The notes beneath the pieces were generated by a model, which was not told the DNA's origin, made no database searches, and saw nothing but the letters and a program-made list of their open reading frames with translations. This document shows positions 1-9,693 of a stretch of 37,406 nt of DNA, piece after piece (position 1 is the first letter of the stretch; every line of letters begins with the position of its first letter). The position numbers were made by a program, and so were the translations under genes. This DNA is from Klebsiella pneumoniae (GTDB lineage Bacteria; Pseudomonadota; Gammaproteobacteria; Pseudomonadales; Pseudohongiellaceae): positions 1-37,406 of the forward strand of contig CAMBPO010000029.1 of the NCBI GenBank assembly GCA_945869725.1. The letters are read 5' to 3'.

Positions 1-1
1 C

Positions 2-715
2 ACTGCACCACCTACAGCGCCAGCAACTGGTAATATCTCACCCGTTGTAGCGATCACAGGTGGCAGCAGAACAATCGCTGATACCAACACAGCAGCAGGT
101 GAATCCGTTTCACTGACGGCTACAGCAACGGATAGCGATGGAACAATTGCTTCAACTCAGTGGCTGATCAATGGGGCTCAGGTCGCCACTGGCACGAGTG
201 CAACACTTACACTTCCTGATGGCGCTTCAACGGTTACTTTCAGAGCAACAGATAACTCAGGTGCTACAACGAGCACTTCAGCTGTTATTACTGTGAAGCC
301 TTCAGATTATCTTGGGACTAGCAACGGTGTTGCTGTAGACCCGCGCTACCGTCTAGAAGTAAATCAAGTTGGTTTGATTATGATTGATCAGTCACGGCTC
401 TATTCATGCGTTAGAATCTTTGAAAATTCAAAACCAACTCAAGTTGGTGGCATGAATAAAATTGATGTGACATTTAATATTTTGTCGCTTGATACAGGCG
501 CATTACAGATAGTTGCTAACAGACCCTTTTTAGATCAGTCATCTACTGGTGCCCAGCCCGAACAATGTAGCGGCAGATTTGAGACAACAACTGGAATTTA
601 TCGTGACTACATCAAACTGGGAACACAGCTATTTGATGCGTCATTTAGACTGGTGAACGGTGACACTCTTGAATTCTCGCTTGTAGACGCTAAAGAGGTT
701 TTGATCAAAAATTGA
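2..715 (+). CDS. C-terminal part of an Ig/PKD-like repeat surface or secreted protein (5' partial)
   Basis: The frame is open from the window edge, so the start lies outside. Residues 1-95 or so are rich in Thr, Ala, Ser and Gly. They contain a pattern typical of bacterial Ig-like or PKD/cadherin-type beta domains (SLTATATDSDGTI, then TLTLPDGASTVTFRATDNSG). A roughly 140-residue C-terminal region follows, with few charges and two cysteines, which I do not recognise. Such proteins are usually exported adhesins or enzymes with repeated domains, but no catalytic motif is visible in this fragment. A GTG at 293 could be mistaken for a start, but the upstream codons clearly continue the beta-domain, so it is internal. 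The stop is TGA at 713-715. No gene follows on this strand until 1436. Confidence 0.7.
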   Translation, partial: TAPPTAPATGNISPVVAITGGSRTIADTNTAAGESVSLTATATDSDGTIASTQWLINGAQVATGTSATLTLPDGASTVTFRATDNSGATTSTSAVITVKPSDYLGTSNGVAVDPRYRLEVNQVGLIMIDQSRLYSCVRIFENSKPTQVGGMNKIDVTFNILSLDTGALQIVANRPFLDQSSTGAQPEQCSGRFETTTGIYRDYIKLGTQLFDASFRLVNGDTLEFSLVDAKEVLIKN

Positions 716-1097
716 TTTGAGCACGTTAGTTTTGATAAGCAAACTAATCGCGCTATCAGCATTGTTGCACTTATGAATACTGAGCAACAATACTGACTAG
801 CGTGATTTCCCTTACCAAGAAACCAAAGTAAGCATATACAGAAGACGCAAAAACATCCTAAAACCAAGCTCTTTTACCAACAACAAAGAGCATAGAGCAC
901 AATTCCCCAGCAAATAATCTGACATCACACTGTCAGTTCCCGCCAAACCCCATGTCTTTTCTGCGGACATTAACCAAGTTTTCGGCTAGACTGCGCGCCA
1001 GTTCAGTGAGTAAAAGCAGCGGATGCGGTGTGTAAGCACTGTGTAAGCAAGTTGTGCGAGGCGACTATTTTACAAGTCTTTGATTTGTATAATAAAA
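716..1097. other. Non-coding spacer between the Ig-like gene and the tRNA
   Basis: There are about 380 bases without a convincing gene. A 7-bp inverted repeat (GCTCTTT 868-874, AAAGAGC 885-891, 10-nt loop) lies 150 bases after the Ig-like gene but has no T-run. A second weak inverted repeat at 1072-1088 (ACAAGTC/GATTTGT) sits just downstream of the tRNA on its strand. Neither is a clear terminator. I see no other signal. Confidence 0.5.
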
Positions 1098-1174
<77 letters not shown>

Positions 1175-1207
1175 TGTATTGAAGTGTCGTTAAAAAACGA
1201 GACGCGA

Positions 1208-1213
1208 AGTATA
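1208..1213 (-). promoter_or_regulatory. Probable -10 box of the tRNA-Ile2 promoter
   Basis: Read on the minus strand, TATACT is followed by the GC-rich stretch TCGCGTC, the kind of discriminator seen at stable-RNA promoters. It would start transcription near 1201, about 27 nt before the mature tRNA. The -35 region is weak (TGGCGT at a 17-bp spacing). Confidence 0.4.
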
Positions 1214-1435
1214 AGGCCGAACTGCTGATCACGCCAGCCCATAATTCAGGGCATGAAGTGACAAGGCATTGTTGTGCAGCGCCGTGATCGGTGCTGGTTG
1301 TGTCGAATCATAATTAGAAAGACATTATTTATTTTTTCCGGCACCCCGCCAGGGCCCGTGGCATTTGCATGTGTTTTGCAAATCTGCACGGAGGTCCCGC
1401 GCGTAGAAAGGGCGCTAACTACTTCTGGAGCTGTT

Positions 1436-1870
1436 ATGAAAGACCTGCTGATTCCGTTGTTTGCTCTGCTGTTTACTGCCGTCATCATGACCACGGCGAT
1501 GGCTAACCGTAATGTGCCTGAGCAGGCGCGTGTGCACACCTGTGACGGTGAATGTTACGAGGCGTATGTTGCTGCCAATGGCAACATTCTGGATCAGCAG
1601 CGTGCGGCTGCGGCTGCGGCTGCGGCAGCAAGTCCGGCTGAGCTTGGCAAGACCGCCTATGTGGGTTGCACAGCCTGTCATGGCGCCGGGGGCGAAGGCG
1701 GTGTTGGCCCGCAGTTGTCGGGCCGTGACGCAAGTTATGTAACCACTGCACTGACTGCTTACAAAAACCGTGAAACTCGTGGCCCGCAAAGTGCGTTGAT
1801 GTATGCCACTGCCGGTGCATTGTCAGACGCGGATATCGCTAACCTTGCTGCGTTTGTTGAGTCGCTCTGA
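1436..1870 (+). CDS. Periplasmic class I cytochrome c (c4/c5-like, one haem)
   Basis: The protein has 144 residues. The start ATG at 1436 follows GGAG at 1427-1430 and begins a clear Sec signal peptide (MKDLLIPLFALLFTAVIMTT, cleaved near AMA). The mature protein has two cysteines in HTCDGECYEAY and a run of nine alanines as linker. It then has the haem-binding motif CTACH in the context CxxCHGAGGEGGVGPQLSG. The likely axial Met is in ALMYATAGALSDADI, and the C-terminal helix is typical of c4/c5-type electron carriers. An upstream in-frame start at 1274 would add an unlikely cysteine-rich leader and bury the signal peptide. The role is electron transfer in the periplasm; the partner oxidase or dehydrogenase cannot be told. 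The last 48 bases overlap the end of the convergent symporter gene. Confidence 0.85.
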   Translation: MKDLLIPLFALLFTAVIMTTAMANRNVPEQARVHTCDGECYEAYVAANGNILDQQRAAAAAAAAASPAELGKTAYVGCTACHGAGGEGGVGPQLSGRDASYVTTALTAYKNRETRGPQSALMYATAGALSDADIANLAAFVESL

Positions 1871-3409
1871 GTCGTCAACCCAGTACGAGGTAGTCACGCC
1901 GATGTCGGCAGCTGAATTGAAGCTGCCGCCTCCGCTGCGTTTGTAGTGATCCAGCGCTTTGAGCACAATAGGCGCGCCAAGGATCAGCAGCGGTATGTTC
2001 AGATACACCATCACAATATTGGTGAGGTCGGTAATCGCCCACAGGTTACCGAGTTCCAGTCCTGCCAGTACCGTCATCGCGCCAAATGGCACAAACAGCA
2101 TGGCGCCCAGAAGTCGTATCATCAAAATGAAGCGCGCCGAGCGTGAGATAAAGTTGGCGGAGATTTCTGCAAATGAGATCATTCCCAGCAGTGTGGTGAA
2201 CGCAAACAGCGCGTAACACAAGCTGAGCACGATGGTGGCGGGGTCGCTGAGCCAGGTGGGTGTCAGGTATTGCACGGAGCCAAGGTAGGTGCCGATGCGC
2301 GATGCGCTGGCGGCACTCCACGCGGCGTCGTCGGGTGCGGTCTGCCAGAGCTGGGCAATCACCACAACAAAACCACTGAGTGTGCAGATCACCAGAGTGT
2401 CCACAAACACGCCGAGGCTTTGCACAAATCCCTGTTCGCAGGGGTGACGGTTGTCGGCGGCTGCGGCGGCCATGGTGATGGTGCCTTGGCCGGCTTCGTT
2501 GGACATCAGGCCGCGGCGCACACCTTCTGCAATGGCCACACCGATGGCGCCGCCAAACAGGGCATCAGGTGAGAATGCGCCGGTGAACACTTCGCGGAAA
2601 AACGTCGGGATCAGGTTGGCATTCAAGGCAATGATCAGCAATGACACGGCGCAAAACACCACCGCCATCACCGGCACCATGACGTTGGTGTAGCGGATCA
2701 CGCGGCGGATGCCGCCGAGAATCATCCACGCGCTGCTGATGACGAGCACGATGGCAATGGTGACGTACAGGGGTGACTGGCGTTCGGCGACGTTGCCGGT
2801 GACGGTTTCGGCAATCATGCCGAAGGCGGTGAAGACGTTGAAGGTTTGTGCGGGCAGGTTAAACAGCGCGTACACAATAAAGGCGATGGATAAAAACACA
2901 CCGACGTAGCGTTTGCCGCCTAGCAGGCTGCGGCCGTAAAACGGCAGGCCGCCGACAAATTCCTGGTCCTTCTTCTCTTTAAACAGTTGCGCTAACACCG
3001 ATTCGGTAAATGCGCTGGCCATGCCCAGTAGAGCGGCGACCCACATCCAGAACAATGCACCTGGCCCGCCTACGCTGATGGCGCCGGTGACACCGACAAT
3101 ATTGCCGGGGCCAACACGCATGGCGAGTCCGAGTAAAAACGCGGCTTTGGGGCTGATGCCAACGGCGCTGGCCTGATGCTGGCGCATGATGATGCGGTAG
3201 GCTTCGGCAAAGCTGAAGCGTTGCACAATGCCGGTTCTGACGGTGAGTACCAGGCCCATGCCCAACAGCAGCAGCACGGCCATGGACATCTGGCCGATGA
3301 TGGGGATAGCTGAGTAGAAGGCAAATTGGGTGGGGAAGGCCCAGACGGCGTCGGACACCGGCTGGATAAACGCAAAAAGGTTGTTGATGCTGTCAAACAG
3401 GCTCTGCAT
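1823..3409 (-). CDS. Sodium:alanine/glycine symporter (AGCS family)
   Basis: This 528-residue inner-membrane protein has about ten to eleven hydrophobic segments. AGCS hallmarks are visible: MRVGPGNIVGVTGAISVGGPGALFWMW near residue 95, and the family signature region EGVRRGLMSNEAGQGTITMAAAAA near residue 300. The family imports alanine or glycine with Na+; the exact substrate here is inferred only from family. It lies 84 bases downstream of rpoD on the same strand. A long palindrome fills most of that gap, so it may be read through from rpoD or have its own promoter. The 3' end overlaps the convergent cytochrome c gene by 48 bases. The C-terminal 30 residues are hydrophilic and less conserved-looking. 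Confidence 0.9.
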   Translation of the reverse strand: MQSLFDSINNLFAFIQPVSDAVWAFPTQFAFYSAIPIIGQMSMAVLLLLGMGLVLTVRTGIVQRFSFAEAYRIIMRQHQASAVGISPKAAFLLGLAMRVGPGNIVGVTGAISVGGPGALFWMWVAALLGMASAFTESVLAQLFKEKKDQEFVGGLPFYGRSLLGGKRYVGVFLSIAFIVYALFNLPAQTFNVFTAFGMIAETVTGNVAERQSPLYVTIAIVLVISSAWMILGGIRRVIRYTNVMVPVMAVVFCAVSLLIIALNANLIPTFFREVFTGAFSPDALFGGAIGVAIAEGVRRGLMSNEAGQGTITMAAAAADNRHPCEQGFVQSLGVFVDTLVICTLSGFVVVIAQLWQTAPDDAAWSAASASRIGTYLGSVQYLTPTWLSDPATIVLSLCYALFAFTTLLGMISFAEISANFISRSARFILMIRLLGAMLFVPFGAMTVLAGLELGNLWAITDLTNIVMVYLNIPLLILGAPIVLKALDHYKRSGGGSFNSAADIGVTTSYWVDDSERLNKRSKVSDIRV

Positions 3410-3425
3410 AGGGTGCCTGGGGCTA

Positions 3426-3489
3426 TGGGGACGGAGAGATCATTTTTTGTACAAATAAATCTGTACAAAAAATGATCTCTTCGTCCCCA
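3426..3489. repeat. 28-bp-stem palindrome (REP/MITE-like hairpin) between rpoD and the symporter
   Basis: The left arm 3426-3453 pairs with 3462-3489 over 28 bp. Every pair is Watson-Crick except one G-T at 3434/3481, and the loop is 8 nt (3454-3461). The arms begin TGGGGACGGAGAGATC. Outer GGGGAC/GTCCCC ends are reminiscent of REP-type elements mobilised by Y1 (RAYT) transposases; this is from memory of such repeats. It starts 4 bases after the rpoD stop and ends 16 bases before the symporter ATG. A six-T run lies inside the stem, not after it, so it is not a standard intrinsic terminator, though it could stall or process the transcript. Confidence 0.8.
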
Positions 3490-3493
3490 ATTA

Positions 3494-5359
<1,866 letters not shown>

Positions 5360-5414
5360 AACTTCCCATTCGAGTGAAGAGGTGGCGGTTTGAAAACAAA
5401 AAATTTAGCCGCGC

Positions 5415-5444
5415 ATTATAGACCTGCAAGATCATCTATGCCAG
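5415..5444 (-). promoter_or_regulatory. Internal sigma-70 promoter in front of rpoD
   Basis: On the minus strand CTGGCA (5439-5444) is followed after 18 bp by a perfect TATAAT (5415-5420), then a GC-rich stretch. Transcription would begin near 5408, about 49 nt before the rpoD start. It lies wholly in the dnaG-rpoD gap, so rpoD can be made apart from the operon promoter, as is known for E. coli rpoD. Confidence 0.6.
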
Positions 5445-5450
5445 CTACGA

Positions 5451-7307
5451 TCATGAATCCTCTGTATCGTTTTTGGTCGACCGGACGCGAGGTTTCAGTT
5501 GTTCAAGTAATTGTTTTCGCTTTTGTTGCTTTTGAGCCTCTTGCAGAAGTTGACCCAGCAGAAAACTGAATTCTTCTGCCCGACCCGCTTCCGGGGTAAT
5601 GCGCTCGTTTTTTAACAATTGTGTCAGGCGCTTGCCGGCCGGCGTGCCATAACAGTGACCCAACAGCACGTAAGTGCCTATATCGGGGTCGTCACGTGCA
5701 ACTTCAAGCAGTTCCAGCAATAAATTTGTGTCTTCGTCACCGAGTATCGTCAGAGATGACAACTCTGTGGGCGCTTTTAGGGCCAGGGCCGGCTGGTGCA
5801 ACAATAATTCGACGGCCAGCAGTCCGGCGGATCGCTTCAGTCGCGTTGCCAACGGCGCGGGTTCCGGGTTGCGGAAGTCGCGTTTGGCGCGTACTTCGGC
5901 TGCGGATTTGCGAGTGCCGTGAGCGTCGTCCAGCCATGCGGGTGGTTCATCATCGGCTTGTGTCACCACGGGCGCTGCTGCGGGCGTTTCCTGCAACAGC
6001 TGATCAATGGTTTCGCGGCGTGTGCCTGCCATGGTGGCGAGCTTATCCAGCATCAATTGCTGGAACAAACCGCGCGGCATCAGTTTGATCAGTGGAATGG
6101 CCTGACTGAACAGGCGCGCCTTGCCGTCCATGCTGGCAAAGTCATTGGCATTGCCGAGCTGATCAAAAAACACATCGGACAGGGGTTTGGCGTTGGCCAG
6201 CCTTGCGCGGAACGCGTCAGCGCCTTCTTTGCGCACCAGACTGTCGGGGTCTTCGCTCTCGGGCAAAAACAAAAACCGCACCTGGCGCCCGTCTTCCATC
6301 AGCGGCAGCGCGGCATTTAAGGCGCGGGCAGCGGCTGCGCGACCGGCGTTGTCACCGTCAAAACTGAACACGACACTTTTGACCAGCCGGAACAGGCGCG
6401 TCAAGTGCGTGGCGCTGGTTGCGGTGCCTAATGTGGCCACCGCAAAGTCGATGCCATGCTGCGCGAGCGCCACCACATCCATGTAACCTTCAACAATAAG
6501 ATAGCTGTCGTGTTTCACGCGCGATTTGCGGGCTTCCCACAGGCCGTACAGTTCGCTGCCTTTGTGAAACACCGGGGTTTCCGGTGAGTTCAGGTACTTA
6601 GGCTTGTCGTCACCGAGTACGCGCCCGCCAAATGCAATCACGCGGCCGCGACTGTCGCGAATCGGGAACATGATGCGGTCGCGGAAGCGGTCGTAGTGGG
6701 TGTCGTCTTGGTTATGACGGCGCTCGGTCTCTTTGGGGATCACCAGGCCGGCCTGTTCCTGCAAGGTTTTGCTGACTTTATAGTGTTGTAGGTGCGTGAG
6801 CAGATTGGCCCAGCCCGGTGGCGCAAAGCCGATGCCAAAACGTTTGGCAATCTGTCCGGTTAGGCCGCGACCCTTGAGATAATTGACGGCGCTGTCGCGC
6901 GCCGGGTGCAGGCGCAGCTGCTGTTGGTAATACAGATTTGCCTGCTCGAGGGCGCTGAGCAGATCTTCATGTTCTTGGCGCTTCTTCTCACTCTGCGCGG
7001 ATTTTTCTTCACGCGGTACGGTCAGGCCGTAGTCGGAGGCGAGTGATTCAACCGCTTCCGGAAACTCGGCTTTGTCAAAATTCATCACAAAACCCAGTGC
7101 GTTGCCGGCGGCGCCACATCCGAAGCAGTAATAAAACTGCTTGTCAGGCTCTACGCTGAACGAGGGGGATTTTTCCTGATGAAACGGGCAGCAGGCAGAA
7201 TAGTTTTTGCCGGTTTTGCGCAATTTGACGCGCTTGTCGATAACTTCAACAATGTCGACTCTGCTTAGCAGGTCATCAATAAAGGATTGCGGAATCAGAC
7301 CAGCCAT
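5451..7307 (-). CDS. dnaG: DNA primase DnaG
   Basis: The protein has 618 residues. The CHC2 zinc-binding domain is at the N-terminus with ligands C40, H43, C61 and C64 (CPFHQEKSPSFS ... YYCFGCGAAG). The catalytic core follows, with the toprim motif VEGYMDV near residue 270 and the metal-binding DGDNAG region near 318. The C-terminal part (from about 440) should bind DnaB helicase and is less conserved. It makes the RNA primers for replication. The start ATG at 7307 lies 21 bases after the yqeY stop. It is followed by rpoD, the usual macromolecular synthesis operon arrangement. Confidence 0.97.
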   Translation of the reverse strand: MAGLIPQSFIDDLLSRVDIVEVIDKRVKLRKTGKNYSACCPFHQEKSPSFSVEPDKQFYYCFGCGAAGNALGFVMNFDKAEFPEAVESLASDYGLTVPREEKSAQSEKKRQEHEDLLSALEQANLYYQQQLRLHPARDSAVNYLKGRGLTGQIAKRFGIGFAPPGWANLLTHLQHYKVSKTLQEQAGLVIPKETERRHNQDDTHYDRFRDRIMFPIRDSRGRVIAFGGRVLGDDKPKYLNSPETPVFHKGSELYGLWEARKSRVKHDSYLIVEGYMDVVALAQHGIDFAVATLGTATSATHLTRLFRLVKSVVFSFDGDNAGRAAAARALNAALPLMEDGRQVRFLFLPESEDPDSLVRKEGADAFRARLANAKPLSDVFFDQLGNANDFASMDGKARLFSQAIPLIKLMPRGLFQQLMLDKLATMAGTRRETIDQLLQETPAAAPVVTQADDEPPAWLDDAHGTRKSAAEVRAKRDFRNPEPAPLATRLKRSAGLLAVELLLHQPALALKAPTELSSLTILGDEDTNLLLELLEVARDDPDIGTYVLLGHCYGTPAGKRLTQLLKNERITPEAGRAEEFSFLLGQLLQEAQKQQKRKQLLEQLKPRVRSTKNDTEDS

Positions 7308-7328
7308 GTCGGGCCCCGCTCTGGGTGA

Positions 7329-7787
7329 TCAGACGCCGCTAAGTCGGCTCTTTATTTTCTGGCTGATGGCACCCATGTCAGCGCGACCAGCGACAAGAGG
7401 TTTGACCAGTGCGATGACTTTACCCATTTCCTGGGGGCTCACAGCGCCGGAATCACTGATCGCCTGCAGAATAATGGCGTCGATTTCCAGCTCGCCAAGA
7501 GCTGCGGGCATAAATTCCTGAAGCACCACAATTTCGGCTTTTTCGATGTCGGCCAGATCGCTGCGCTTGGCATCTTCGTACTGTCGGATGGATTCGCGGC
7601 GCTGCTTGATCATTTTTTCCAGCAACGACAAAACCCGGGTGTCATCGGGTTCGATTCGTTCATCCACTTCAACTTTTTTAACTTCTGCTAACGCCAGACG
7701 AATGGCGCCGAGTCGGGCTTTGTCTCTGGCCCGCATCGCGTCTTTCATTGCTTCAGTCAGCTTGAGCTTGATTGCACTGTCGGCCAT
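7329..7787 (-). CDS. yqeY: GatB/YqeY domain protein
   Basis: The protein has 152 residues and spans the whole YqeY family: an N-terminal helical part (LTEAMKDAMRARDKARLGAIRLALAEVK), a middle section with EKMIKQRRESIRQYEDAKRSDL, and a C-terminal part (PQEMGKVIALVKPLVAGRADMGAISQKIKSRL). The C-terminal half resembles the tail domain of the amidotransferase subunit GatB, which contacts tRNA. YqeY is thought to act in or near tRNA amidation, but its function is not firmly known. It sits between rpsU (19-base gap) and dnaG (21-base gap), where it is found in many Gammaproteobacteria. Confidence 0.92.
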   Translation of the reverse strand: MADSAIKLKLTEAMKDAMRARDKARLGAIRLALAEVKKVEVDERIEPDDTRVLSLLEKMIKQRRESIRQYEDAKRSDLADIEKAEIVVLQEFMPAALGELEIDAIILQAISDSGAVSPQEMGKVIALVKPLVAGRADMGAISQKIKSRLSGV

Positions 7788-7806
7788 AAGAGTTCCCGAC
7801 TGTTAA

Positions 7807-8022
7807 TCAATAGAAGCGTTTGGTCTTCTTGTTGTCGCGTGACAGCTTTTTGAGGTGACGCTTGACCGCTGCAGCAGCTTTACGCTTACGGGCAGACGTG
7901 GGCTTCTCATAAAATTCTTTACGACGGACTTCAGCCAGAACACCGGCTTTTTCACAAGCACGCTTGAAACGACGCAGAGCAACGTCAAACGGCTCGTTTT
8001 CTTTCAGTTTAACCATTGGCAT
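7807..8022 (-). CDS. rpsU: 30S ribosomal protein S21
   Basis: The protein has 71 residues, exactly the length of E. coli S21, and is rich in Arg and Lys. The body matches the family throughout ([47 protein letters not shown]). The ATG at 8022 (MPMVKLKE) is preferred over an in-frame start seven codons upstream because the family begins MPxVK and AAAGGTG lies about 10 bases before it. S21 is part of the 30S platform and helps initiation. It is the first gene of the operon and has a promoter at 8063-8091. Confidence 0.96.
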   Translation of the reverse strand: MPMVKLKENEPFDVALRRFKRACEKAGVLAEVRRKEFYEKPTSARKRKAAAAVKRHLKKLSRDNKKTKRFY

Positions 8023-8062
8023 AGTGCACAAACACCTTTGCATTCAATTTAAAAGGGCGAAC

Positions 8063-8091
8063 ATGGTAATGCGCCGCACACGGAATTGCAA
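8063..8091 (-). promoter_or_regulatory. Candidate promoter of the rpsU-yqeY-dnaG-rpoD operon
   Basis: On the minus strand TTGCAA (8086-8091) is followed after exactly 17 bp by TACCAT (8063-8068). Each box matches the consensus at four of six positions. Transcription would begin near 8056, about 34 nt before the rpsU start. I saw no LexA box (CTG-N10-CAG), unlike the E. coli operon. Confidence 0.45.
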
Positions 8092-8132
8092 AACCTAATT
8101 TGCAACTTCTGATCGGCGGGAGATCGGCTGTC

Positions 8133-8161
8133 TGGCCAAAGGCTCCGGGCTGCCGTATTAT
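8133..8161 (+). promoter_or_regulatory. Candidate promoter of tsaD-folB-folK
   Basis: TGGCCA (8133-8138) and TATTAT (8156-8161) are separated by 17 bp, with four and five matches to consensus. Transcription would begin near 8168, about 60 nt before the tsaD start. It is divergent from the rpsU promoter in the same 206-base gap. Confidence 0.45.
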
Positions 8162-8228
8162 TCACGTCCTTTGCAGCAGGTCAACAGACATTTACAGGAT
8201 GTTGACATTTAACAGGGTTAATCAACGC

Positions 8229-9281
8229 ATGCGCGTACTCGGTATTGAAACTTCCTGTGACGAAACCGGGATTGCCATCTACGACAGCGAACAGGGTTTG
8301 CTGGGTGATGCCTTGTACAGCCAGGTAAAAATGCATGCCCGTTACGGTGGTGTGATTCCCGAGCTGGCCTCACGTGACCACATTCGCAAGACACTACCGA
8401 TGATCCGTCAGTTGATGGAAGACTCCGGCAGCCCTGCTTCGTCGATCAACGGGATTGCCTATACCGCCGGCCCCGGATTGATTGGTGCGTTGTTAGTGGG
8501 AGCCTCTATCGGGCGTTCCCTGGCCATGGCCTGGAATGTGCCGGCCATTGGTGTTCATCATATGGAAGGTCACCTGCTGGCGCCGATGCTGGAAGCCAGT
8601 CCGCCGTCGTTTCCGTTTGTTGCATTGCTTGTATCGGGCGGACATACACAATTGGTCGCAGTGACGGGTGTAGGTGAATATCGCCTGCTGGGTGAATCGC
8701 TGGATGATGCCGCCGGTGAAGCGTTTGATAAAGTTGCCAAAATGCTTGGGCTTGCGTATCCGGGAGGGCCGCGTGTTGCCGCCCTGGCGACACAAGGCTT
8801 GCCCGGTCGGTTTGTGTTCCCGCGTCCGATGATTAACAGACCCGGGCTTGAATTCAGTTTCAGTGGTTTAAAAACCGCTGTACGTAATACGCTGATCGAG
8901 CTCGGTAAACAGGCTGAACTCACTGAACAGGATAAAGCCGATGTGGCACTGGCCTTTGAAGAAGCCGTGGTGCAGACCTTGGTGATCAAGTGCCGGCGCG
9001 CATTACAGCACAGCGGATTAAAAACCCTGATCATCGCCGGCGGCGTCAGTGCCAACAAGCGACTGCGTGCCAGTTTGCAGGAGATGGTGGACAGTCAGCG
9101 CAGCCAGCTTTTTTACGCGCAGCCGAAATTCTGCACCGACAACGGTGCGATGATCGCTTATGCGGGTTGTCAGCGTCTGCTGGCTGGCCAGCATGAGGGA
9201 CTGGCCATTTTTGCGCGTCCGCGCTGGCCGCTGGAAAGCCTGTCGTCCTTGCGTCAAAGCGCCGCGCCGTCGTCAGCCTGA
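8229..9281 (+). CDS. tsaD: tRNA N6-adenosine threonylcarbamoyltransferase TsaD
   Basis: The protein has 350 residues, a little longer than E. coli TsaD. The start ATG at 8229 gives [19 protein letters not shown], the standard N-terminus; in-frame codons upstream are not family-like. Visible motifs are the metal-binding [12 protein letters not shown] near residue 110, the nucleotide-binding LVSGGHTQL near 135, [26 protein letters not shown], and the C-terminal [11 protein letters not shown] and [13 protein letters not shown]. With TsaB, TsaE and TsaC it makes t6A37 in tRNAs that read ANN codons. It shares a divergent promoter region with rpsU and is followed by folB after 34 bases. Confidence 0.96.
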   Translation: MRVLGIETSCDETGIAIYDSEQGLLGDALYSQVKMHARYGGVIPELASRDHIRKTLPMIRQLMEDSGSPASSINGIAYTAGPGLIGALLVGASIGRSLAMAWNVPAIGVHHMEGHLLAPMLEASPPSFPFVALLVSGGHTQLVAVTGVGEYRLLGESLDDAAGEAFDKVAKMLGLAYPGGPRVAALATQGLPGRFVFPRPMINRPGLEFSFSGLKTAVRNTLIELGKQAELTEQDKADVALAFEEAVVQTLVIKCRRALQHSGLKTLIIAGGVSANKRLRASLQEMVDSQRSQLFYAQPKFCTDNGAMIAYAGCQRLLAGQHEGLAIFARPRWPLESLSSLRQSAAPSSA

Positions 9282-9315
9282 CACACGCAACCACCAAAGT
9301 ATCCGGAGTGTATTG

Positions 9316-9684
9316 ATGGATATTGTCTATATCCGCGAGTTACAAATTCAAACAGTGATCGGCATTTACGACTGGGAACGCAAAATTCGCCAGACCGTTA
9401 GCCTTGATCTGGACATGGCGACGGATATCCGCGCCGCCGCCGCCACCGAAGACATCAGTAAAACCCTGGATTACAAGGCAGTGTCCAAACGCCTCATCAG
9501 CTATATAGAGGAAGCTGAATTTTTGCTGATTGAAACCATGGCTGAGCGCGTGGCCGAGATTGTGCTACTTGAATTTCCTGTGCCCTGGCTGCGGCTGCGT
9601 GTGGGCAAACCCGGCGCAGTGACCGGCGCACGTGATGTGGGTGTGATCATCGAGCGTGGCCAAATTCCCCGGCAAACGTTATAA
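9316..9684 (+). CDS. folB: Dihydroneopterin aldolase FolB
   Basis: The protein has 122 residues, the full family length. The start ATG at 9316 follows CCGGAG at 9303-9308 and gives MDIVYIRELQIQTVIGIYDW, the typical N-terminus. The glutamate/tyrosine region (LDYKAVSKRLISYIEEAEFLLIETMAERVA) and the C-terminal VGKPGAVTGARDVGVIIER match FolB. It cleaves dihydroneopterin to 6-hydroxymethyl-dihydropterin and glycolaldehyde in folate synthesis. The next enzyme of the pathway, folK, begins 9 bases after its stop. A longer in-frame reading from 9160 would overlap tsaD and has no support. Confidence 0.95.
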   Translation: MDIVYIRELQIQTVIGIYDWERKIRQTVSLDLDMATDIRAAAATEDISKTLDYKAVSKRLISYIEEAEFLLIETMAERVAEIVLLEFPVPWLRLRVGKPGAVTGARDVGVIIERGQIPRQTL

Positions 9685-9693
9685 AAAGGCAAC

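Noticed and set aside
868..891. 7-bp inverted repeat GCTCTTT/AAAGAGC considered as a terminator of the Ig-like gene
   Set aside because: The stem is short, the loop is 10 nt, there is no T-run, and it lies 150 bases after the stop.
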